Assembly (NCBI GenBank): GCA_001769005.1
Contig: MENE01000083.1
Location: 1 to 5,981, forward strand
DNA length: 5,981 nt
Direction: 5' to 3'
From: Bacteroidetes bacterium GWA2_31_9b
GTDB taxonomy: Bacteria > Bacteroidota > Bacteroidia > Bacteroidales > UBA12077
The notes under the pieces were generated by a model. That model ran no database searches. It saw nothing but the letters and a program-made list of their open reading frames with translations, and was not told where the DNA came from. Position numbers and translations under genes: made by a program. Positions 1-4,275 of this stretch are shown in pieces (within the stretch, counting starts at the first letter, position 1; each line of letters starts with the position of its first letter).

Positions 1-39
1 CAGGTTAATTTTAGTTTTTAGACAGACTGCCGTTAGGCA
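1..39 (+). repeat. Right end of an intergenic attC-like repeat (copy cut by window start)
   Basis: Positions 5-39 match positions 1840-1874 at 32 of 35 bases, and the last 22 bases (18-39 and 1853-1874) are identical. The match stops directly after GTTAGGCA, as expected at a boundary where unrelated cargo begins. GTTAGGC (32-38) fits the integron core consensus GTTRRRY. The left part of this copy lies outside the window. The repeat relationship is seen directly; calling it attC is inference. Confidence 0.75.
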
Positions 40-47
40 ACATAAAT
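30..47 (+). repeat. Left arm of 18-bp inverted repeat bounding the toxin-antitoxin unit
   Basis: This arm matches the reverse complement of 651-668 at 16 of 18 bases, with a perfect 10-bp core GTTAGGCAAC here and GTTGCCTAAC at 657-666. The two arms enclose the yefM-yoeB pair with its promoter. In an integron cassette the bases after the left core are expected to complement the inverse core of the cassette's own recombination site, which is what is seen. Terminal inverted repeats of a small transposable unit are the alternative. Confidence 0.75.
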
Positions 48-72
48 TCTGAAAAAAATAATCTTCATCGCA

Positions 73-108
73 TTTGGATTTTACTAATTAAGTACCTATA
101 TTTGTACT
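73..108 (+). promoter_or_regulatory. Bacteroidota-type promoter with overlapping YefM-like operator
   Basis: A TTTG box at 73-76 is followed after 20 bases by TATATTTG at 97-104, a full match to the TAnnTTTG -7 element. Transcription would start near 110-112, giving a leader of about 25 bases before the antitoxin. Two GTAC cores (92-95 and 104-107), within the inverted repeat AGTAC-N8-GTACT (91-108), flank the -7 element with centres 12 bp apart. In E. coli the YefM-YoeB operator uses two TGTACA-cored palindromes with, as recalled, the same 12-bp geometry. This predicts autorepression by occlusion of the promoter. Confidence 0.7.
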
Positions 109-134
109 CGTATAGACACTTAAAATAATAAATT

Positions 135-389
135 ATGATTGCAGCAAATTTTACAGAATTTCGAACTAAACTGAAGAACTTCCTTGATAAAGTCGAATCT
201 AATAATGAAACTTTAATTATAAAGCGTGGTTCAGGGAAAGGAACAGTAATGATTTCTTTGGACGAATATAATTCTATTATGGAAACAGTTCATTTGTTAA
301 GTTCCAAAATTAATGCTGATAGATTATATGAATCAATTAGACAAATGAAAGAAGGAAATATTATTACTGAGAATCTAATTGAAGAATAA
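135..389 (+). CDS. yefM: Antitoxin of the Phd/YefM family, partner of YoeB
   Basis: An 84-residue labile antitoxin and transcriptional repressor that binds and neutralises the toxin encoded next to it. The N-terminal part (about residues 1-55) has the YefM DNA-binding fold pattern: the start MIAANFTEFRTKLKNFLDKV, a strand with paired basic residues (LIIKRG, 27-32), then MISLDEYNSIMET (39-51), the typical 'SLEEYNSLEET' segment. Residues 52-84 are the flexible toxin-wrapping tail (HLLSSKINADRLYESI). Length is normal for the family. The first ATG after the promoter gives the conserved N-terminus; there is no Shine-Dalgarno, as is common in Bacteroidota. Its TAA shares one base with the toxin ATG, so the two are translationally coupled. 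Family assignment is firm; target specificity is inferred from the operator-like GTAC pair upstream. Confidence 0.93.
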   Translation: MIAANFTEFRTKLKNFLDKVESNNETLIIKRGSGKGTVMISLDEYNSIMETVHLLSSKINADRLYESIRQMKEGNIITENLIEE

Positions 390-649
390 TGAGAATAATA
401 TTTTCAAAAATCTCTTGGGAAGATTATACTTCATGGCTGCATGAAGATAAGAAGATGCTAAAGAAAATTAATGACTTAATAAAAGACATACAAAGGAATC
501 CTTATGATGGAATTGGGAAACCTGAACCTTTAAAATATGATTTATCTGGATACTGGTCTCGACGGATTGATAGAGAGCATAGACTAGTTTATCAAGTGGA
601 TGAAAATGAAATTCGAATTTACAGCTGTAAGTATCATTATGACAAATAA
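389..649 (+). CDS. yoeB: Toxin YoeB (Txe/YoeB family, RelE-fold ribosome-dependent mRNA endonuclease)
   Basis: An 86-residue toxin which, in characterised relatives, binds the ribosomal A site and cleaves mRNA when freed from YefM. The hallmark segments are all present: DLIKDIQRNPYDGIGKPEPLK (about 29-49), LSGYWSRRIDREHRLVYQV (52-70) and the C-terminal CKYHY (80-84). Residues equivalent to the E. coli catalytic set fall at the same numbers: Glu46, Arg65, His83 and Tyr84. The enzyme is therefore probably active and not decayed. The start overlaps the antitoxin stop by one base (TAATG), so it shares the antitoxin promoter. The stop codon lies one base before the left end of the downstream repeat. 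Such pairs are well-known stabilising cargo of cassette arrays; that role here is inference. Confidence 0.95.
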   Translation: MRIIFSKISWEDYTSWLHEDKKMLKKINDLIKDIQRNPYDGIGKPEPLKYDLSGYWSRRIDREHRLVYQVDENEIRIYSCKYHYDK

Positions 650-650
650 T

Positions 651-668
651 ATTTACGTTGCCTAACAG
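651..668 (-). repeat. Right arm of 18-bp inverted repeat bounding the toxin-antitoxin unit
   Basis: Reverse complement of 30-47 at 16 of 18 bases, including ten consecutive matches around GTTGCCTAAC. It overlaps the left end of repeat copy A, so cargo boundary and repeat start are the same sequence. Confidence 0.75.
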
Positions 669-796
669 CGCTTCGCATTTTATGCGGGGTGAAGTGGTTT
701 TCGAACATTTTTACTATTTTTAAACATTATTATGCGGACAGGAACGCTGGGCGAAAACCCGCACGAAACCTAGCCGCAGACCGTCAGACTGTCTAG
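651..796 (+). repeat. Intergenic repeat copy A (attC-like left end, type-1 right end)
   Basis: Begins one base after the toxin stop. The left part holds GTTGCCTAAC (657-666), containing GCCTAAC, a match to the integron inverse core RYYYAAC. A perfect hairpin CGCAT-TTT-ATGCG follows at 674-686. The right part (737-795) matches 4216-4275 of copy C at about 52 of 60 bases and ends in GACTGTCTA. GCGG (734-737) can pair with CCGC (774-777), and GCGGG (684-688) with CCCGC (758-762). No GTTRRRY core is found at its right end, so it is not a complete classical attC site. The local hairpin might also stop transcription leaving the toxin gene. Confidence 0.75.
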
Positions 797-833
797 AATT
801 TACATACTTTCCCCTCACGATTTACATTCTAGA
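792..833. repeat. Inverted repeat TCTAGAAT / ATTCTAGA with internal direct repeat
   Basis: TCTAGAAT (792-799) is a perfect inverted copy of ATTCTAGA (826-833), 26 bases apart. The direct repeat ATTTACAT occurs at 798-805 and 820-827. It lies between repeat copy A and the Bro-N gene. It could be a regulatory site or the edge of the repeat; nothing in the sequence decides between these. Confidence 0.4.
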
Positions 834-855
834 GAGAATCTTAATTTCATCAGAT

Positions 856-891
856 ATTCAAACCAATATTTGAATTAAAGGCTTATTTTTG
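856..891 (+). promoter_or_regulatory. Possible promoter and operator of the Bro-N gene
   Basis: A perfect 7-bp inverted repeat ATTCAAA / TTTGAAT (856-862 and 869-875, loop of 6) lies just before TATTTTTG (884-891), which fits the -7 element TAnnTTTG. The start codon is 19 bases further on. No TTTG box sits at the normal distance of about 20 bases; the nearest, at 869-872 within the inverted repeat, is only 11 bases away. The inverted repeat covers the place where a repressor would act. The promoter call is therefore weak. Confidence 0.4.
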
Positions 892-910
892 TGTTATAAC
901 TTTAAGAAAT

Positions 911-1750
911 ATGACACAGGATTCAGCAATAAAACTATTCAACGACAAGCAAATAAGAACTCTTTGGGATAATGACCAAGAAAAGTGGTTCTTCTCAATA
1001 GTTGATGTAGTTGGAGTATTGACTGGAAGTCCTAACCCTCGTAAATATTGGAGTGTTTTAAAAACAAGACTTAAGGCTGAGGGAAGTCAGTTGGCTACAA
1101 ATTGTAGTCAACTGAAAATGCTTTCATCTGATGGAAAGTACTACAAAACAGACGTAGCGGACACAGAACAACTTTTTCGCTTAATTCAATCTATTCCATC
1201 ACCTAAAGCAGAACCATTTAAACTTTGGTTGGCAAAAATTGGAAGAGAACGAATAGACGAAATTGAAGACCCTGAAATTGGTATTGACCGACTAATGGAG
1301 ACCTATTTACGAAAGGGTTATTCAACATCATGGATAAATCAACGACTTAAAAGCATTGAAGTTCGAAAAGAACTTACCGATGAGTGGGAGAATCGTGGAG
1401 TGAAGAAAGGACAAGAATATGCAATTCTCACCGATGAAATAACAAAGGCATGGAGTGGTTTTACAACAAAACAATACAAGGAATTCAAAACACTTAAGAA
1501 AGAGAACCTGCGTGACCATATGACCAATCTTGAATTAGTTCTAAATATGCTTGCAGAGGCAACAACAACTGAAATTTCTAAGGAAAAGAAACCGAAAACA
1601 TTTAAAGAAAACCAGAAAATTGCCAAGCAAGGTGGTACAATTGCAGGAAATACTCGAAAAGAAATTGAAGCGAAATCAGGAAAGAAAATAGTTACTAGAG
1701 AGAATGCGAAGCAACTAATTGAGAAAAAGAATAAAGAACTAGACAAATAA
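911..1750 (+). CDS. Bro-N domain protein (phage antirepressor-like / DinD-like)
   Basis: A 279-residue, lysine-rich, probably DNA-binding cytoplasmic protein. Residues about 8-110 form a Bro-N domain: WFFSIVDVVGVLTGSPNPRKYWSVLKTRL gives the helix-loop core (26-54), followed by the family's hydrophobic segment DTEQLFRLIQSIPSPKAEPF (84-103) and WLAKIGRERIDEIEDP (106-121). Residues 122-275 are a helical C-terminal region ending in the motif AKQGGTIAGNTRKEIEAKSG (238-257), seen in Bacteroidota relatives annotated as Bro or DNA-damage-inducible protein D. Bro proteins are phage or viral DNA-binding regulators; the exact role here is unknown. No other phage gene is nearby, so it is not part of a visible prophage. 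The start at 911 gives a full Bro-N domain. Its stop codon abuts repeat copy B directly. Confidence 0.85.
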   Translation: MTQDSAIKLFNDKQIRTLWDNDQEKWFFSIVDVVGVLTGSPNPRKYWSVLKTRLKAEGSQLATNCSQLKMLSSDGKYYKTDVADTEQLFRLIQSIPSPKAEPFKLWLAKIGRERIDEIEDPEIGIDRLMETYLRKGYSTSWINQRLKSIEVRKELTDEWENRGVKKGQEYAILTDEITKAWSGFTTKQYKEFKTLKKENLRDHMTNLELVLNMLAEATTTEISKEKKPKTFKENQKIAKQGGTIAGNTRKEIEAKSGKKIVTRENAKQLIEKKNKELDK

Positions 1751-1874
1751 ACGGCCAGCATACAACATTGGCTCACATTTTATGTGGGTTTACTCCCTTC
1801 GGACGTGAAAAAGTTCAGCGGTTATTTGACATGTATTTTTTAACTCTAGTTATTAGACAGACTGCCGTTAGGCA
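1751..1874 (+). repeat. Intergenic repeat copy B (attC-like, type-2 right end)
   Basis: Starts at the base after the Bro-N stop and ends 16 bases before the next ATG. AACGGCCAG (1750-1758) can pair with CTGCCGTT (1862-1869), leaving one unpaired C, which recalls the extrahelical base of an attC left arm. The hairpin CACAT-TTT-ATGTG is at 1774-1786, and the 8-mer GCTCACAT (1771-1778) recurs in copies C and D. The right end carries the core GTTAGGC (1867-1873) and repeats the window's first 39 bases. The expected inverse core is degenerate (AATAAAC, 1746-1752, overlapping the stop), so attC identity is not proven. Confidence 0.75.
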
Positions 1875-1890
1875 CAATTAAAACCAACAT

Positions 1891-2611
1891 ATGAAAAATA
1901 AACTTTTATTGCTATTTACTTTGTCAGTTTTAATTTTAGTTTCGTCATGCTCTAAAGACGATGACGAGATAATCCCTGAATCAGAGTTAAGTGAATACAA
2001 TCTTGATATTATTAGTTATTTTAAAGATGTAGCATTAGGTTTTGAAGATGGTAACTCGTCTAACATTATTCGTAAATGGAAATCTCCTATGAAGATATAT
2101 TTAGATGAAAATCCTTCTTCATCAATAAATACCAAAGTGGAACAAACCGTAAACGAAATAAACGAGCTTTCAACTGATGGGTTTTTAATAGAGATAGTAA
2201 ACGATGCTAACCTTTCTAATTGCTATATTTTTTTGGGTCAGCTTCAGATTTCATTGAAAAATTCCTGATGCAGATGGTCAAATAGGATCAAACTATGCAC
2301 TTTTCCAAGTTTGGTGGAATAATAACATCATAAATAAAGCAAGGATTTTTATTGATACTAATCGCCCAAATTTAACTCAACAAAAAAGTCTGGTTTTAGA
2401 AGAAATTACTCAATCATTGGGACTTGGAAAAGATTCACCTAGATATCCAAATAGCATATTCTATGAAACACCCAACAATGGAGGCTTTTCAACAGAATAT
2501 GCAGAGATTGACAAGGAACTAATAAGGCTTTTATATCATCCAAAAATTAAGGCCGGATTGACTGAAAATCAAGTCGATGAATTATTGAGGTCTATTTTAA
2601 TCAACGAATAA
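1891..2611 (+). pseudogene. DUF2927-like surface lipoprotein, broken by two single-base lesions
   Basis: An N-terminal lipoprotein signal (residues 1-20, lipobox LVSSC, Cys20) is followed by SKDDDE, the kind of acidic run that exports lipoproteins to the cell surface in Bacteroidota. The reading frame changes twice. After residue 113 the coding signal moves from frame 1 to frame 3 (FFGSASDFIEK) at a run of seven T (2228-2234). It then moves to frame 2 (IPDADGQIGSNYALF) at a run of five A (2257-2261). One extra T and one extra A would restore a single 240-residue protein. The C-terminal part has the DUF2927 pattern: SLVLEEITQSLGLGKDSP, SIFYE, then EIDKELIRLLYHPKIKAGL. The EExxQ motif (2399-2413) sits where zinc peptidases have HExxH but lacks the histidines. 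As read, translation stops at 2268 after 125 residues. Function unknown; homopolymer sequencing errors could explain both lesions. Confidence 0.78.
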
Positions 2612-2697
2612 AAGTACATAGCATTAGATAGCCTCCATTAAATTTTTGAAACAAGAAAATGGAAACAATTATTTGAATATAAAATATGAATTGAAAT

Positions 2698-3060
2698 ATG
2701 AATAAGAAATTTTACCATCAAAAAGGGTTCTACTTGACACTTTTAACATCAATCTTGATTATCTCAGTATCATTGATAACTCAGTATAAAAAGGCTTTGT
2801 TTGTTCATGAAACCGGGAACATAAAAATTTTTGGAAGTTTAGGAACTTTATTAGCAATTGGACTATTATTGAAATGGAAATTTGCGAGAGAAATTTTAGG
2901 TGTTTTTTCTTTGATAGCATTTGTTGCGATAGTAATAATAATGATAAATACAAACAAAGAATTTTTAATATCATATGGAATCTTATTGATAACGTTGACA
3001 TTAATAATTTTGCTTTTAATTTTTTCTAAATCAGTGAAATCTTTTTTGAATAATAGGTAG
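2698..3060 (+). CDS. Small four-helix integral membrane protein, unknown function
   Basis: A 120-residue protein not recognised as a known family. It has four hydrophobic stretches long enough to cross the membrane: about residues 11-29, 44-59, 65-84 and 89-109. They are separated by short charged loops (QYKKALFVHETG, 29-40; KWKFARE, 59-65; NTNKE, 84-88), and a basic tail KSVKSFLNNR follows. Positive charge at the N-terminus (MNKK) and in the C-terminal tail suggests both ends face the cytoplasm. The gene starts 86 bases after the lipoprotein gene with no repeat between them, so the two may travel and be expressed together. There is no Shine-Dalgarno; an upstream ATG at 2686 hits a stop two codons later, supporting 2698 as the start. 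The product could be a small inner-membrane accessory protein, but nothing in the sequence indicates its role. Confidence 0.7.
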   Translation: MNKKFYHQKGFYLTLLTSILIISVSLITQYKKALFVHETGNIKIFGSLGTLLAIGLLLKWKFAREILGVFSLIAFVAIVIIMINTNKEFLISYGILLITLTLIILLLIFSKSVKSFLNNR

Positions 3061-3090
3061 TGCTTTTTTAAGAAATTGAAATATAAAAAT

Positions 3091-3133
3091 TTTACGTCAG
3101 GCTCACATCGACTCTCGTTTTATGAGAGCCTCC
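3091..3133 (+). repeat. Short intergenic repeat copy D (left part only)
   Basis: Starts about 30 bases after the membrane protein stop. It shares TTTACGT with the left end of copy A, GCTCACAT (3101-3108) with copies B and C, and a hairpin CTCTCGT-TTT-ATGAGAG (3112-3128, one G-T pair). An alternative pairing is GGCTC (3100-3104) with GAGCC (3126-3130). No right domain of either type was found downstream, so this copy is truncated or strongly diverged. The rest of the gap to 3312 is AT-rich with one further hairpin. Confidence 0.55.
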
Positions 3134-3253
3134 TTAGTTATTTAACTTTTATTATTTACCTTTAATTTTTTAACGGGTGAAAGTAACATTATGCAAAACT
3201 AAGCGAAATATTTTCATGAGTGCAAGTGAATAATTACACACACATTATCTATA

Positions 3254-3279
3254 CTTAAGACCATGAGCAGTCATGTAAG
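3254..3279. repeat. Short hairpin upstream of the DUF3830 gene
   Basis: CATGA (3262-3266) and TCATG (3271-3275) pair around a GCAG loop. CTTA (3254-3257) can extend the stem with TAAG (3276-3279) after a four-base bulge. It lies 33 bases before the DUF3830 start codon, where an operator or a leader structure could act. No promoter box was found beside it, so any regulatory role is speculative. Confidence 0.3.
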
Positions 3280-3312
3280 ACAATAAAATCAACAATAACA
3301 GATTAGTAACTT

Positions 3313-3726
3313 ATGACAGGATTTAAAATTATCACTGCAGACAATCAAGAAATAAAATTTGAATTTTATCTCGACACAGCACCTATAACATCAAAGGCAT
3401 TTATTGATATTTTGCCATTTAAAAGGACTTTTTACCACGCAAGGGTTTCCGGACAAGAATTTTGGATAGACAATGTTCCTCAACTTGATATTATTCAAGA
3501 AAACGCATCTGTATTTACAGAACCGGGTGAAGTTGTATTTGGCCCGAAAAAACCTGTTAGGACTAAAACGGCAAATTGTTTTGGTATATATTATGGTGAA
3601 GGTAAAGGACTTGACGCTTGTAACATTTTCGCAAAGGTTATAGATGGTGATAAGCAGAAATTAGTTGACTTGGGTAACCAAATATGGAAAAATGGTTCTC
3701 AAGAATTAACCATTTCGCTAACATAA
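3313..3726 (+). CDS. DUF3830 family protein (cyclophilin-like fold)
   Basis: A 137-residue, probably cytoplasmic protein. It shows the DUF3830 order of motifs: an N-terminal strand pair (FKIITADNQEIKFEFYL, 4-20), APITSKAFIDILPF (23-36) like the 'P.T..aF...LP' helix, then FYHARVSGQEFWI (40-52), the family's most recognisable segment. These are followed by PGEVVFGP (71-78), CFGIYYGEGKGLDACNIFAKVIDG (89-112) and LVDLGNQIWKNGSQEL (118-132). The family has a small beta-barrel related to cyclophilin-like proteins such as TM1367; its activity is unknown, and prolyl isomerase function should not be assumed. It starts about 180 bases after repeat D and is followed after 69 bases by the NIPSNAP gene, probably in one transcript. 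No clear Shine-Dalgarno or promoter was seen. Confidence 0.82.
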   Translation: MTGFKIITADNQEIKFEFYLDTAPITSKAFIDILPFKRTFYHARVSGQEFWIDNVPQLDIIQENASVFTEPGEVVFGPKKPVRTKTANCFGIYYGEGKGLDACNIFAKVIDGDKQKLVDLGNQIWKNGSQELTISLT

Positions 3727-3760
3727 TTTTTTATACAACAGACTTAATAGCGGCAATTTT

Positions 3761-3779
3761 AACCCGGGTTTTATAACCC
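3761..3779. repeat. Nested palindromes between the DUF3830 and NIPSNAP genes
   Basis: AACCCGGGTT (3761-3770) is a perfect 10-bp palindrome and overlaps a hairpin GGGTT-TTAT-AACCC (3766-3779). The two structures exclude each other because they share GGGTT. No T-run follows on the + strand, so it is not a standard terminator. A regulatory site or mRNA processing hairpin inside a two-gene unit is possible. Confidence 0.4.
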
Positions 3780-3782
3780 AAA

Positions 3783-3789
3783 AAGGAAA
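3783..3789 (+). promoter_or_regulatory. Shine-Dalgarno-like site for the NIPSNAP gene
   Basis: AAGGAAA lies with its AGGA (3784-3787) eight bases before the ATG at 3796. It is the only clear purine-rich ribosome binding site in the window and supports that start codon. Confidence 0.5.
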
Positions 3790-3795
3790 TAGAAA

Positions 3796-4122
3796 ATGAT
3801 AACAGAAATAAGAATATATAAGCTGAGAGAAAACACAGCATCAGTATTTCATAAAGTATTTACAGAACAATCGATACCAATGATGAAACGTTGGAATGTG
3901 AATGTTTTAGATTATGGTTTTTCATTAATTGACAAAAACAGCTTTTACTTAATTCGCAATTATGAAAGTATTGATCAACGAAAAGAAAGTCAAGATGCGT
4001 TTTATGGAAGCGATGAATGGATAAATGGACCCGAAAAACAAATTATGGAATGTATTGAAACATATAATACTTCAATTGTTGACAGCAAGAAATTGAAAAT
4101 AAGCAAAACGGATTTAAAATAA
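3796..4122 (+). CDS. NIPSNAP family protein (dimeric alpha-beta barrel)
   Basis: A 108-residue protein with the NIPSNAP pattern: ITEIRIYKLRENTASVFHKVF (2-22), an opening strand and helix, then SIPMMKRWNVNVLDYGFSLID (26-46), the strand NSFYLIRNYESIDQRKESQDAFYGSDEW (48-75) and the end piece GPEKQIMECIETYNTSIV (78-95). Members form dimeric ferredoxin-like barrels related to antibiotic-biosynthesis monooxygenases. Most bacterial members have no known reaction, and no catalytic residue can be named here. Length is normal for a single-domain member. The start is supported by the AAGGAAA site. It follows the DUF3830 gene by 69 bases in the same direction, and repeat copy C begins within a few bases of its stop. 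Confidence 0.82.
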   Translation: MITEIRIYKLRENTASVFHKVFTEQSIPMMKRWNVNVLDYGFSLIDKNSFYLIRNYESIDQRKESQDAFYGSDEWINGPEKQIMECIETYNTSIVDSKKLKISKTDLK

Positions 4123-4125
4123 CAA

Positions 4126-4275
4126 ACAAAATTGCACCGCTCACATCATCTTATATTTCATGCGGGTTTTAGCGGGTTTTTGACATTTTTAATTATCATT
4201 ATTTTTCAATGGGCAGACAGGAACGCTTGGCGGAATTCCCGCACAAAACGTAGCCAAAGACCGTCAGACTGTCTA
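4126..4275 (+). repeat. Intergenic repeat copy C (type-1 right end)
   Basis: Begins a few bases after the NIPSNAP stop. The left part holds GCTCACAT (4139-4146), and TTGACAT (4180-4186), shared with copy B. It also has two GCGGG blocks (4162-4166, 4172-4176), either of which can pair with CCCGC (4238-4242). The right part, 4216-4275, matches copy A 737-795 at about 52 of 60 bases, ending in GACTGTCTA. Neither GCCTAAC nor GTTAGGC is present. An open frame crosses this copy (4132-4347) but is not a gene. Confidence 0.7.

Noticed and set aside
674..686. Rho-independent terminator after the toxin gene.
   Set aside because: The 5-bp stem is followed by G-rich sequence, not a T-run, and the same hairpin recurs in other repeat copies, so it is better explained as a repeat feature.
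1328..1776. Two overlapping minus-strand open frames of 63 and 145 codons opposite the Bro-N gene.
   Set aside because: They are antisense to a well-supported gene, are rich in Phe, Ser and Leu as expected from the complement of A-rich coding sequence, and resemble no family.
1..1874. CRISPR array, suggested by recurring short repeats.
   Set aside because: The copies are hundreds of bases apart, vary in sequence and length, and are separated by genes; no cas gene is present.
2228..2261. Programmed ribosomal frameshifting as the explanation of the broken lipoprotein gene.
   Set aside because: Two shifts about 30 bases apart would be needed, and no slippery heptamer with a downstream structure is evident. 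Two homopolymer indels are simpler.
2759..3001. An 80-codon minus-strand open frame opposite the membrane protein gene.
   Set aside because: The + strand frame gives four regular membrane segments and fits the direction of its neighbours; the antisense frame shows no recognisable domain.
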